NCBI RefSeq assembly: GCF_031755915.1
Contig: NC_083383.1
Location: 1,864,001-1,928,000, forward strand
Source of the DNA: Ziziphus jujuba
Taxonomy: Eukaryota; Streptophyta; Magnoliopsida; Rosales; Rhamnaceae
DNA: 64,000 nt
Direction: 5' to 3'
Position numbers and translations under genes: made by a program. Positions 10,910 through 24,031 of this stretch are shown here, piece by piece. The notes below the pieces were generated by a model, which was not told where the DNA came from, did not search any database, and worked only from the letters and a program-made list of their open reading frames with translations. The stretch's first letter is position 1. Each line of letters opens with the position of its first letter.

Positions 10910-11552
10910 CTTAATTTAATACTAATGACTAAGCCAAAAAATTCACCAAATAAAAAAAAAATAAAAAAAAAAATGACTAAGCCAATAAGGCAAAATGCTC
11001 CCTTGTCATTTGTTGAAAGATTAATTAATTTTAATACCGACGTCAATAGTGATTTTAGTATTATTATTATTATTATTTTTCAAATCTTCCAGTCCACTGT
11101 TTGCTTTGATCAACTCCCAACAACATCCAAAGGCCGGCACAGCTGCTTCTATCTTTCACAGCCGGCTCTCTCTCTCTCTACCAATGGAATTGCTTTGTAA
11201 ACACGGTCTCTTTACAAAGGAAATGTGGTCTAATTTTACAGTTCCAGTTTAAAGTAAAGGCTCTTCTTCAATACGGTAAGCACTTTCCTTGCACTTCGTT
11301 TTTTTAGTGATGAAGTTTTTAATATGAGATTTTAAGTCTGTGTTTTTAGAACTTTACAATTATTCAAGGACGATACTTTGTTAGAATGTTTGATTTTCTA
11401 CCATATAGTAAAATGGTTTAACATGAATTGGGTTCCACGCAATTCAAATTTGGTTATTTTCCTATATTGTCTCAGCTGACAAAAAAGATGATCCAAGCAC
11501 TGTTAGTAGTTTAGGTTGGAAGTTATTTGATGTTCAGATTGTATTTCCAAAG
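10910..11552 (+). promoter_or_regulatory. Promoter and 5' leader of the LIN-type gene
   Basis: A leader exon appears to end at 11275 (ATACG before GTAAGC), with an acceptor at 11537 (GTTCAG) just before the first coding exon. This gives a leader intron of about 262 bases. CT-rich sequence lies at 11165-11181. The TATA box is not clear. Confidence 0.5.
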
Positions 11553-14500
11553 ATGGCTGGAAACTATAGGTTTGCAATGGACCAAAAGGACAATGTAAGG
11601 TTACTGAATACCTCAGTTGATAGTTTCATAAGAGATAGGTTGATTAATAGAGAAAAGAGAACCCAACACAAAGAACAGTGTGCGGAGAGATTGGCAGCCG
11701 AAGATGGAAGCTGCGGCGATGACACAGAGGTCCTGTACTCTGATCAAGCCGTGTTGGCAAATTTGGACTGGGGAATTGAGGCACTTGAAGAAGCCATCAG
11801 AACTTCTAATATGGAAACCAAGCTTGCAAGATTGGACCATGCAGAGAAGATGTTGCAAGTCTGTGCCATGTTGAATTCCAATCACAAAACTGCTGGTGTT
11901 CCCAACTTCTATCTCTCTGCTTGGGCACACCTCAATCTAGCTTACCTTTGGAAATTGAGGAACAATGTTCATAATTCAGTTCTACATGTTGTAGAGATGT
12001 TTATAGTTGATCCTTTGTTTTCCCGGATTGATTTTGCTCCTGAACTTTGGAAAGATCTGTTTCTTCCACACATGGGCTCCATTGTTGGGTGGTATTCTGA
12101 ACAGAGGCACAAGCTTGTCTTGGATGTGGTTCCTGATCTTTCTGATCTGTCCTTCACAACTGACTTTGATCAATTTTTCAACGAGTCTTTGATCCTTTCG
12201 ATGAGACCGGATCAAGTAGATAAATTGCAAAGGCTGGAGCAACTTTATGGGGAATCATTGGATGAGAATACACGTCTATATGCCAAGTACTTTAAGGACT
12301 GCATGAATTGTGATTCTACCTCTAGCAAGAAAGTCATACCAATGTTGCCAATTGCAGAACCACCAATGACTCCTTTGCATGAGTTGAGCCGGTCGGTACC
12401 TGATTTTGTAAAATTTGGTCCTATCCTGCCCAAGAGTGCTGGGTTTTCTATATTTAAAACTAAAGATGGCACAAGAGAAACAAGCAGGTTAGTTTACATT
12501 AAAATGTATACTCATCAGAATAATTTACTGGAACATATAATTTGAATTCTCGATTCATTTGAGGCATAAAATATGTGTACTTCTTTTGTTGCTAAAGCAG
12601 AATAAATACAACTTCATTAGCCTCACAGAATTTGGAGTCTGGTAGATCGGATCCTAAGGTAAGGCCTTGAAATTTTGTTTGGTCAATTAACATTGCTATT
12701 GACAAGTTTTTTTCTAGATATTCGTTTTGCATAAGTTCTAAACCTATTATTCGGTTTTCTAGTATTTGATATGTTCTTGCTCATTATACTAGGAAGGCTT
12801 GGTGGAGGAGGATGGAGAAGATTCTGACTATGAAGCAAGTGATGCCAATGTGGATTCTGATGACAGAACTCACAAGTTGCTGCTTACTCTTGGCAGCAAC
12901 AACAAGAACGAGGACATGGAAACAAGGCCAGCAGCACCACAATATAAGATGAAGAATCCGCTATGTTCTCCTACTCTATTCTCTCCAATAACTTCACCAC
13001 AAACGTCATCTCCAAATCAAGATGTGCAGGCCAAAATCGAACCTGCTTCTTTATTGCGTCTCAAGTCCATACGTGTAACAGATTCCACTACTACTACCTC
13101 TTTGCCTGTATCTCCATGTGTCATTAGTGATTGCAGCATTAGTTCAGCGGAATCTGATGGGGAAGTTATAGTATGAATATAACTCAACATTTTCTTACTT
13201 TGTTTAATATGTGACATATGAATGATTAGACTTCGTTCTATTTGTTTTCTAAATTTAGAACCATGGATGGTTTTTCATTGAAAATTGCTTTGCTATTTAG
13301 GTGGTCCCACAAAGTTGCAGAAAAAACCATAGTCGACAAAGGAGCAGAAGTAGGAGTTATGAAAATTTGAGTAGCCAAGCATTGAGAAATAGGTAATTAA
13401 ACACTATGTCGCCTTAAAATCCCTCCCCCCCACCCCTTCCCCCCCCCCCCCCCCTTTTTTTTTGTTTTTTTGAGTTATATGGATTTGTGCTAGCTACTAC
13501 AAAGTTGGAATTGAAATTCGTTTACGTATTCAAATTCTTTGAGTTGTGTAGTTCTCCTCACGAAAATGATGAAGGAAGCCCAAGTTGCACATCATTCCCA
13601 CTATCAGAGCAGCCAAATAGTAGATGGAAACCACCTAAGGATTTTGTTTGCCCGATCACTGGCCAGATTTTTGGCGACCCGGTTACGCTTGAAACAGGTC
13701 AGACATACGAAAGAAGAGCAATTCAAGAATGGCTGAAAAGGGGCAACACGACCTGCCCCATTACACGGCAACCTTTGTCTGCAACTACGCTACCCAAAAC
13801 AAACTATGTTCTGAAAAGACTGATAACATCATGGAAAGAACAGTTTCCTGATCTTCCACAGGAACTATTATACTCTGAAACTCCAAAGTATTCATTTAAT
13901 TACTCCCCCACTAAAGAAACCTCATTAGCCTCCACTCGCTTTACAACATTTGAATTCCCACGTAATAGGAACAATGATGAATACGTGGTCAACCAAAGGT
14001 GCAAAAGATTTACGCGACCTGTCGTATCTACGTCCCCCACCAGTGTGATATCTCGAGCTGAAGTTGAAACAATAATCAACGGTTTGAAACCCAATGTTTT
14101 ATGTCTCTGTACTTCAGAAAACTTGCAAGAGTGCGAAGCAGCTGTTCTGGCAATATTCAAATTGTGGAAAGACTCCAAGGGTGATGTTGGGGTTCATTCT
14201 TATATATCTGAGCCAACAATTGTTAATGGGTTCGTTGAAATTCTCTCAGCTTCTCTAAACAGAGGCATTCTGAGAACGTCAATTTTTATTCTGTCTGAGC
14301 TGATATTTACAGATGAAAATATTGGAGAAACTCTCACTAGTCTAGATTCTGATCTTGATTGCTTGGCTGCTTTGTTAAAAAATGGGCTATCTGAGGCTGC
14401 TGTTCTTATATACCAGCTCAAGCCAGCGTTTGGTCAGCTTGCTGCTCATGATCTTATACCATCCCTTGTGCAACTAATATTGAACAAAACTGAGGAGCTG

Positions 14501-17500
14501 AATGATCTTCACTTTATTATGGAACCGAAAGATGCTGCTATAGTACTGCTTGAACAGATTCTAATTGGAGGAGATGAAAATAGCAGATCCATTAACGCTT
14601 TGAGTGTTATTTCTGCAAAAGGGATTCCTGCTTTAGTCAAGTGTTTGGATAGGGTAGAAGGAAGAAGTTCCGTAGTTTCCATACTTCTGTGCTGTATGCA
14701 CGCTGAAAAAAGTTGTAAGAATATGATAGCAAATAGAATTGATCTGTCTCCTGTGCTCGAGTTATTTCACGCTGGAAATGATTCTGTCAAAGGGATATGT
14801 GTAGGATTTCTATCTGAGCTGGTTCAGTTAAACAGGTACCAACTCTCTTTTGTCTTTGAGTGATATTGAATCCTTTTCATTTCTCGTTAAAAATTTATTC
14901 TAATATTTACTTTGTATTCACTTTCTTTTCTATGATATTTTTATTCTATTTCTTGTTGTTGCTTCCAAGAAAAGATGATTACTTATGTCAAAGACTTTAC
15001 CAATAACAATAATCCAATTTCTGATAAAACTCAAACTTTCAAAAATCCATTGAAGCTAAAAATCAGGTTAAGAACATGTGTTAAATGGGTATATATTAGA
15101 ATTAGGATCTTAGGTTAGTTTAAATTAGTATATATTATTTTATTGACATGGAGTTATATTCTTTTCATGATGGTATAGGAGGACACTCTGCAATCAGATC
15201 TTGCAGATAATTAAAGATGAAGGAGCATTTAGTACCATGCATACATTTCTTGTATATCTTCAAATGGCTCCCATGGAGCAACAGCCTGTCATTGCTTCTC
15301 TTCTTCTTCAGCTTGATCTCCTGGTTTGCCTTTTTAATATTCTTCTATAGAAATAACCATAAAAATTAATTAAATGTTGATAAAGCCTTCTGATATCTAG
15401 TAGGCCTTTCAAACATAGATTATACTTTGGCATTTTTCCAGGTTGAGCCAAAGAAGATGAGCATTTACAGGGAAGATGCTATAGAAGCACTAATTGAAGC
15501 ACTTCGGAGGAAGGACTTCTCTAATTCTCAAATGATGGCTTTAGATGCCTTGTCATCTCTTATAGGGCGTATGACCACTTCAGGTGATTCATATGCTGAA
15601 GCGTGGCTACTCAAAATCGCAGGGTTTGATCAACCTTACAATGCTTTAATGAAGGCAGAACAGCTTAAGAATCTTGACAATGATTTTACTGAAACGATGG
15701 TTAGCTTTTTTCTTTTTTAAGCTTTTTGGTTGTTTTGAGACCTTGTACTCGTTCAATTTCAAATTGGTTTCAGTTGTGAACTTAAGTCTTGATGCAGGAA
15801 GAAGAAGAGAAAGCTGTAACCTCTTGGGAGAAGAAGGTTGCTTTTGTTCTTTGCAACCATGAAAAGGGCTCTATCTTTAAAGCCTTGGAGGAATGCCTAA
15901 AGAGTAGTTGTCTAGAAATGGTCAAGTCTTGTCTTGTCATTGCCACGTGGCTAACATATATGCTTTCTATACTTCCTGATACTGGTGTGAAAGTTGCTGC
16001 ACGAAAGTGTTTGCTTGAAGAATTTGTAAGTTTTCTCCAATCATCTAAGAATCTGGAGGAGAAGATTCTGGCAGCCCTTGCTTTAAGATCTTTTATGAGT
16101 GATCCAGGTAAGTTTTGAAGGCTAATTGCTGCAAACAAACATTGTCAATTTCTCTATATTATTATTACTTATCTCCAACTTTCAAATTTTTAACTGCACC
16201 CAAAGCTCTAGGAGTTTATGCTAAATGCATATACAAAACCTTGAGAAAGCTTAAGAGGCATTCAGTCGTGGTCACTGATATAATGAAAGCCTTGATGAAC
16301 TTGTCATCTGTCGATGTAGTAAGTGGAGTGGGAAACTTTCTTATTCAATTAAAGCAAATATCAAGCAAACAAAATTATTAACTATTTATGTTCACCTATG
16401 TAGACAGAGTTGTGGAGTTGTACTGAACTGGTTGAATTGGACTTATGTACGAATGGAGAAGTTCTGTCATTGCTGCATCTAAAAGGTCGGGTTTTCAGCA
16501 GCCATTCTGATGGAACCATAAAGGTGTGAATCTAACTCAAATTCTCTTTAAAAAATGTGACATTTACTGTTTCTACATATTAAAGTTGTTGATTACTTTG
16601 TTCAGCACCAATGCTTTATTTCTTTCCTCTAGGTGTGGGATGCAGGGAGGAGGGTATTAAGGTTGATCCAAGAGGTTCGCGAGCACACAAAGGCAGTCAC
16701 ATGTCTTTATGCTTCAACTTCAGGAGACAAATTATATAGCGGTTCCTTAGACAAGACAATTCGGGTAAGTCAATCTTTAACTTGCTATGCATTTTTTCCT
16801 CGTGTAAACAATTGTCTTAATGTTCTTTATAATTGAGATGAGAGTGTGTGACAAATATGCTGATCAGGTCTGGACAATCAAAACCGAAGAAATTCACTGT
16901 GTTCAAGTTCTTGATGTGAAAGAAGCAGTATATGAATTAACAGCCAACAACAAACTAGCGTGCTTTATCTCACAAGGAACTGGAGTTAAGGCAAGTTGGT
17001 TCTGCCCTTGCAAAACACATGTGCAGTTTAACATTAAAAATTTCTAAGATTTTGATTGCCACAGATTTATGATTGGTCTGGGGCTCCAAAGCATATAAAC
17101 TTCCACAAATACGTAAAATGCCTTGCCATGACAGAAAATAAGTTATATTGTGGTTGCTCCGGTTACAGCATCCAGGTAATAAACATTCTTCTTCATATAT
17201 TGAACTCAGTTATGGTTGGATCAAGAAATTGTTCAATTCTATTGCTTTGAAAATTGATCTTCATCAGCCTTGAAACTTTGTTTGGAAAAATGGCAGGAGG
17301 TGGATTTGTCCACATTTACATCAAACACGTTCTACTCTGGTACAAGAAAACTGTTATGGAAACAAACCATACATTCCCTTCAAATTCATGATGGTTTTCT
17401 CTTCGCCGGTGGTTCATCAGTAGATACAACAGCAGGAAAGGTACTCGACAAACATTTGTCTTCTCTCATTTTATAGCAGAAGTTGATGATTATAATTCTA

Positions 17501-17943
17501 TAAAGCTTGTACTGCCTTCTTTCTTTCTTACCTTTGTCAATTGAAATTGGAAGATATTCTCACTCACAACCAAGGCAATACAAGGAATATTGTCGACTGG
17601 ATTCGATATCCAACGCATAGCCATAAACAATGATTTCATATTTACAACCACAAAATGCGGTATGATTGAGGTTTGGTTAAAAGAAAGATTCACAAGAGTT
17701 GCTTCCATCAAAATGGGTTGTGGGGGACATGCAAAGATTACATCTTTAGCCTCAGATATGGATGGAGAAATGCTCTTTGCTGGTTCCTCCGATGGAAAAA
17801 TCCAGGTTAGTTAACGCCTAGCCATGCAATGATACGAATGACCATTAAACATTAAACATTGGAAAGTTGGAGATTTTTCTTTTTCTCACCGCTATTTATT
17901 TTCTCTTTGAATTTCTTGTTTGCAGGTTTGGGCTTTAGAGTAG
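11553..17943 (+). CDS. LIN: LIN/CERBERUS-type E3 ubiquitin ligase (U-box, ARM-like, WD40)
   Basis: Sixteen coding exons: 11553-12487, 12601-12658, 12793-13170, 13301-13392, 13552-14835, 15179-15323, 15442-15699, 15798-16107, 16206-16318, 16404-16523, 16633-16764, 16868-16990, 17065-17175, 17297-17440, 17554-17805 and 17926-17943. They give 1490 residues, matching the roughly 1490-residue LIN proteins of legumes. The N-terminus (MAGNYRFAMDQKDN, then HKEQCAERLAAEDG) is the conserved LIN start. The U-box begins near residue 510 (PPKDFVCPITGQIFGDPV; CPITRQPL). Helical ARM-like sequence follows, and WD40 repeats occupy about the last 300 residues (HSDGTIKVWDAGRR; GSLDKTIRVW; GSSDGKIQVWALE at the end). 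In Medicago and Lotus this protein is needed for rhizobial infection threads and works with VAPYRIN in microbial entry; many other dicots also have it. The intron after 16990 starts with GC. Function here is inferred from the family. Confidence 0.93.
13439..13463 (+). repeat. C16-T9 homopyrimidine tract in intron 4 of the LIN-type gene
   Basis: A run of sixteen C followed by nine T ends about 90 bases before the exon 5 acceptor. It is preceded by further C-rich sequence from 13421. Confidence 0.9.
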
Positions 17944-18268
17944 AAAACATTGCATTATTGCTATATCACTTTTTGTATGCCAATTTGCTTAGGCAAGCAA
18001 TGTATTCTTCCATGAATTGCCCTTGTACACCTTCTTCACATTGTTCTTAATTTTGTAGGCGTTGGTTGTAGAAATATAAATTTCCAAAATTGTTTTATTT
18101 AGCAATGATGGACATATACCAATAATATTTTTGGCCATTGCATGTGGTTCGATTTTAGCAGTCCAAATGAGGAAAACAATTTTATGGGCATGTTGAAGAT
18201 TTAAAATAAATGATAGTTTTGATAGAGTTGCAACTGTAAACAATATAATGAAAAGATATCAGAATATG

Positions 18269-18319
<51 letters not shown>

Positions 18320-18707
18320 GAATCCGATTCAATAGTGTTTTATATAAAGAATAACGTAAAATTATAAGTGTTTAACATAAAGAGTAATATGAAGTTATAC
18401 TTTTTCAGCTTTTGGATAGTCAAGCTCAAATTAAGTGTTATAAGAATTTAGATCGTATCAATAACTGATTTAAAATTATATTTATTAATCATCTATTCTT
18501 AACAATATTTATTTTCCTAAATAAAAATTTAATATATCATTAAATTTATATTTGTATTATTTTTAAATTTTTAAATTTATTTTTGGATGTGATTTCATGG
18601 TCATCAAAAATAAATCTTAATTTACTAAAATGAACATTATTGGAGACCAACGAACATTATTGAATATGTCAACGAAGGAGTAAGAATCCATGCTTTGTAA
18701 ATATAAA

Positions 18708-18743
<36 letters not shown>

Positions 18744-19168
18744 TTTTAAATAGAGAAGAAAATCAAATTATTTTAAATCTTCAAAAGAAATAAAGGGCTT
18801 TAGACTTATATTAATGAATATTATTTATATAAAAATATTTTTGATTAAACGAGTTAAAAAAAAAAAAAAAAGTTCGTTAAGGTTACAGACAAAGTTGGGC
18901 CTGTTTGAACTGTTTATAAACAAAGAAGCCATTTTCCATTAGAGCCCATCCCCTTTCGACCGTTATGAAGTAGTAGTGTTGGGCCCTTGTTACAAATGGA
19001 CGGCTCCAGTCTTGGCATCTTAACGGCGCCGTGTGCTCTTGTAGTAATTTCGTTCATCTTCATCTTCGTCAATCATCATCTTCTTTCTATAGGTTAGCGG
19101 CGCTTGTCTTTGTCCGTACCACTAGACGGAGAGTCACTGATCGCCGGTTCTCTATCTGAAGCAAAAGC
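17944..19168. other. Intergenic: 3' flank of LIN-type gene and promoter of BRE-type gene
   Basis: Very AT-rich with two AT microsatellites (18273-18314 and about 18712-18740). No gene is seen. The last 250 bases, more GC-rich, should hold the BRE-type promoter and leader. Confidence 0.6.
18273..18314. repeat. (AT)n microsatellite
   Basis: Twenty-one perfect AT units. Confidence 0.98.
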
Positions 19169-20609
19169 ATGTCCGCCGAGAACGTCCCGCCTCTCATCGC
19201 GGCTCAGCTAAATTACCTCCTCAACCATTTTCCGCTTCCCGTTAAGGTGGTAACCCTCTAAAAACCCTACCTGTCCGCTACGTTTTCAACAAATTAATTA
19301 TAACCTTGCTTCCTAATTTTCGCGGAAAACAAACGGAAATTTATCCTCAGTTTTGAGTTGATTTTCTTTGCAGATTGAGCAGATGTGGTCCGGCAGCAAA
19401 AACTACCCTGGAATTCTTGATCGGTTCACTTTAGTCGTCCCCTACTGTCTAGACTTTCTCAAATGTAGGTTAATTTTGCTTTCAATTTCATCGTTCATCT
19501 TTTTCTTAAACTTTTACTTTTATTTTTCTTAGAATATTTTTTTTTTTTTGGCGGTTTTTGGCTTAAATGAAAGAGAGGTTGATTTGCTTTAGGGGATCTT
19601 ATATACGATGCGGAGTTACCAATGTGCGCACCCGATATTATATTTGGAGCGGAGGATGAGACTTTTCATCAATTTGTTGCAAGGGGTGGTGTTGATGGAG
19701 AAGGGAATTCAAAGTCTCCCAAGAACTGTTTGAGCGATTGGAACAACAAAGACCCTATGCGGCTAATGGTTCTTGTTCAACAACTCAGGTTAGGGTTATT
19801 TTTAAATTTTCTTATAGCAAATGCCCAGCATGATATTGAATAAGATGAGATTATTTTCATGGATAGGGATCTATACATGTCCTACCAGCGGAGGCGAGTG
19901 GGAGAAGTTGACGACGATAGATTGAAATTTGAAATTAGCACAATTGTATCTAGAGAGGTAATTTTTGATCTCTTGCACGCCTTGCAAACTTTTGGTGCTT
20001 GTTGTTGGACAAAATGATGACGCATCTGTATATTTGTAATTATGAATTAATTTTGCTTTTTCTATGTCTATATTTTGTTTTGATTTTGATGAGCGTATGT
20101 TTGTAATAATATCTCAAATGCCCCACCAATGATAAGTTGCATTGAATCACTGAGCTCTGTTAGTTGAACATAACATGAAAAAAAAATTAAAAAAAATGGA
20201 ATATGTTCTGTGATGCAAACAATGCAGATAGGTTGTTGTCTTAACTCCTGTTACTATGTGATACAGGGAATAGAAATGCATATGAGTTCTGGTGTTGAAA
20301 AGGTATTTCTTTGGTTGGAACATTTATTTGTTTTCTTTTCTTTTAAAATTTGTTCTATGGGCTGCTAATTTGTGGCTATAACTTTCTTGTATGCCTTTTG
20401 ATTTTATGTGTGGTTGCTATGCCTTTGAATTTTAGCGTAGCCAGAGGAGGTCAAATTTTCAGTGCCTCTACTGGACATGAATTTAAATAAGATGGTTCCT
20501 GGTTGCCCTTGGAGACATCAGCAGAAGATTTACTTACAGGTTCCCATTTCCTTTCTCTTCATTCCGTGCCCTGTTCACAACCAACCCTGTCACCCACACA
20601 CAACACCCC

Positions 20610-20640
<31 letters not shown>

Positions 20641-22774
20641 AAAAAAGAAAAAAAAAATTTCGTTTTCTCTTCTCTTTATTTTTCCTTCATCATTAAATAA
20701 CATTGGCTTCATGATAATGCAGGTTGTATACCCTGTTGGGAAAAAATATGTTTCCACGCCTTCTCCTCCTCGACTAAAATTACTTTCGACTTCTGAGTTG
20801 AAGACTTTATTTTCTATAGAAGAGGTCAAACTTCCTTCATGGTTGGACGGAATGTAGGTCAACCATATATCCAATTTTTCCTCTCTACCATATTCTTGCA
20901 GTTTTCTTAGACGATTCATCATATTATTTTCTTCTTTTGAAGGTGCATGGCTGAATATCTTCCCCATTTGGAAGAGTCTCTTGAGAAACAGGTCAGCAGC
21001 ATTTCTTCTTTTTATTTTTATTTTTTATTTTTTTTTATGCCCATGTGGTTTATTTATTTTCACTTTATGCATGGATGTTTCATATTTCAAATGGTTTTTT
21101 AATGATAGGTCTTAGAGGCAGTTTCCTTAATTGATGTCAGAAGGCGCTTTATTGAGGCATCAGCTCTTCCATTTGGAAGACCAATAGAAGCTGATCCAGT
21201 ATGCATTCCCCGTCAAATGTTATTTGCACATTTGTTTGAATTGCAAGTCTAATTGGTTAGCTGTGACTTTGTTAACAGGTTTTTTGCCGGAGGGCAACAT
21301 TTCTTGCTGCATCAGGCGTATTCACATTCCTGGTATTATAAAATTATTAATTCACTAGACTTCTGAAATGGATTTCTATAGGCCAAAGCATGATTTATTG
21401 AATTGTATTTTTCGTGTTGAAAATTTCAATTTTCTGATAATATGTAATGCATCCTAATTTGCATTTGTCTACAATTTATTGTTTTTCTGTTAGGTTTGTG
21501 TTTCATTTGATGAATTTCTCCATTATGCAGTTACTGATGATCACATTCTGCTTTTTTACTATAGGTTCACTTCTTCATCTCTACCCAATTTCCAAAGCAA
21601 CAACCAACTCTGATGCTTCAGAGTTCTCAGGTAGATGTTTCTTCTTCAAATCATATAAACTTTTGCGTTGTTTTCTATTGTTATCCATGTAAATTAAACA
21701 TATTCACAATACATCTGTATGGTATCCCTGTATGCATGTTATGGATGAAAGTTCAAGCATTCAGAGCACTGAATTCTTTAAAAGTATTTTCTTCAGTAGC
21801 TTTGAGTAGTCATGCTTATGGGAAAGTAAAAATTAAAAGAAGGTTTTTAAAAAGCCCATTTACTTTTAGTATCTACTTCGTGCTATTGGAGGCATTGGGT
21901 TCAGATGCCAGCTGGTTTTTCCATCCTGGTTGACATTTTTATCTACGAGTTTGGTTGGTCCAGGTATAATTAATCTTTGCTTCTAAGATTAGAAAGGTTA
22001 ATCATGAACTCTAGGTAATTGAAAACTGAGTATTTTTACCTGTTTACAAATGCTAAAACATGGTAACATTGTTTAACTACTGTCGTCGTTCTTGTTGTCA
22101 GCTATCATGATATGACTCCTTTTGCTTAAAATTATGCTCTTAGGACGAAAAAAAAGATGACATTATTAGTTACACCTTTCACTATTCAGTGTCACTTGAC
22201 AATGAATATTATTCATTCCTGTTGATTTGGTAGTGGTAACTGGGTTGGCATATCTTAGACAATTTTTTGTTTGAAATTATTACTCTTTGCCCAAAAAATG
22301 AACAAGTATCAGGTTGTGTCTGCAAACCATTAGCCTGGATACTTTTATATTGAAAAATGTATACTCAACTTGATAGATAAAACTGTCTTAAGAAATCATT
22401 AAGTCATTGGTATTTGTTTCAGAAATCTCTTTTCCAAAACTTTTAGTTCCTCTTTTGTTGTCTTTTTGAGCAAAAATAGTCTAATAATTTTTACTCGTCT
22501 GGGTTAATATCCATGTAAATGCTGTAGCATTTCAACTCCCAGGGGGCACCAATCAAGTCGCCTCATCTGAATGAGTATCCTTGGAGTCCAAGATGGGAAC
22601 CATTACAAATGGCTGAGCGGATTTTGTGAGTGTTCAAATATACTTTCAACTGTAGACTATTTTCTTATGTGGAATTGTGCTGATGTGATATTCATTTCTC
22701 TTTTTAGTGAATTTTTGGTGGATGAGGCTTTGAGCTTTAAGAGGTACTGCAACGAGGCACATCACCAGCACTAA
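19169..22774 (+). CDS. BRE: BRISC and BRCA1-A complex member 2 (BRE/BRCC45) homologue
   Basis: Thirteen exons: 19169-19246, 19374-19464, 19593-19788, 19867-19957, 20267-20302, 20441-20539, 20723-20853, 20943-20991, 21109-21198, 21279-21332, 21565-21630, 22528-22625 and 22708-22774. They give 381 residues, the size expected for BRE (about 383). Family-like stretches are FTLVVPYCLDFLKWDLIYDA, APDIIFGAEDE, VPLLDMNLNKM and HLNEYPWSPRWEPL. In animals BRE is the UEV-domain scaffold of two K63-specific deubiquitinase complexes with BRCC36; plants keep BRCC36 and BRE homologues linked to DNA repair. The UEV fold itself cannot be checked by eye. Intron 6 contains a C25-A16 tract, and intron 11 (21631-22527) is the longest. 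A poly-A-type micro-insertion begins at the stop codon. Confidence 0.9.
20606..20646 (+). repeat. C25-A16 homopolymer junction in intron 6 of BRE-type gene
   Basis: Twenty-five C are followed directly by sixteen A and then more A-rich sequence. The exact lengths may be affected by sequencing error. Confidence 0.9.
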
Positions 22775-22839
22775 TTTCATCAATGGGCTTTTTTTTTTTT
22801 TTTTTTCCTTTTCAATCGGTCACAATTTCATCAACGGCT
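22773..22839 (-). mobile_element. Micro-insertion in BRE 3' UTR with about 16-bp target-site duplication
   Basis: AATTTCATCAATGGGCT (22773-22789) and AATTTCATCAACGGCT (22824-22839) flank about 18 T plus CCTTTTCAATCGGTCAC. The first flank overlaps the TAA stop codon of the BRE-type gene. The insert has a poly-A tail on the minus strand but a different body end from the CCC-ending copies elsewhere. Confidence 0.6.
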
Positions 22840-24031
22840 GATTTTGTTATTCTATGTCCTCACCGTGTACCAATCCAGTTGTGTAAAGCTGCATAAGGGA
22901 AACTCATATTTGCAATTATTCGAATATGAAAATGGATCAAAAGGAAGAGTTGTCATTTGTATATTGTTTCCGGTCGTTGATGTGTTCCTCTGCTATAGTA
23001 GCATGGTAATGTGGACGCTCAATCGGAGAAAAAGCTCACCATGGTTATTGCTGAGCTGTATGAATTTTTTTCTTTTTTCTTCTTCTTTTTTTTTTATTTG
23101 TGTGTGTGTGTGTGTGTGTGTACAAGAGGCTAAAAATGTATAATTGATTATATCTCTATTATGCAAAATATACAAAATGAATTAGAAATCCAACAAACGA
23201 GCAGAACATGTGTAAACCTGCATTAATTAAAACATTGGTGTTTCGAGGTTGATGAGCTGTGTGGATCCAGAACGAGGATCTGCAAGTCCATATGGGGGGA
23301 AAAAGAATCCTTCAATAATTCAATAAAAATTACAAAAAATATGTATATATATATATATATATATATTTAAGAAGAAACGATAAATTGACAGCGGAAAATA
23401 CACATGGTCTTTCTGACAAGGAAGGGAGAGTGTCAAGCAGAAGACACGGCCGGGATGATCCAATTTTACCTGCCAGTTCCAACGTGCATTCGACGTGGCA
23501 AGTCATTTATCTGCAACGTGAAAACGGAACCGTTATATCCGAGTCGTCCAGTAAATTTATTTTTTTTATTTTTTAGAATTATTATTTATTTTAGTATTTT
23601 AGTTATCTGGTGTTTGTGCTTTATCTCAAAACCGACACAGCGGAGTAAATGAAAGAACGGTGGAAATGGGGCTTGGTGTGGGGTCACCGTCTTAAGGCGC
23701 GAACCCTGTGCGAAGAGAGAGAGAGAGAGAGAGAGTCCATGCCAACTAACTGTTCTCTCTCTCTCTCTCTGGCTGTCAAACCCCAACGCCCACAAATATA
23801 ATTAACACGCTTCCTTCAGAAATATCCCGCTCAGTTAATTAGCTTGCTAACCTCCTCCGTAACTCTTCAGTATCTCGCTCTTCATCATTCATTTATTTTA
23901 CATTCTCTCCCAATCCATCTCATCCTCCTCCCTCCCTCCCTCTATATTGCATCCCTTCAATCAAGAAGGACAGAGAGAATAACCAAATCCCTTGTCTTTT
24001 TTTGCATTAGTTTGGTTGTGTTTGCGAAAGA
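22840..24031. other. Intergenic: BRE 3' flank and beta-tubulin promoter/leader
   Basis: Contains a (TG)n run near 23100-23120, GA and CT runs near 23716-23770, and CT-rich leader sequence just before the tubulin start. No gene is seen and no convincing TATA box was chosen. Confidence 0.6.
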
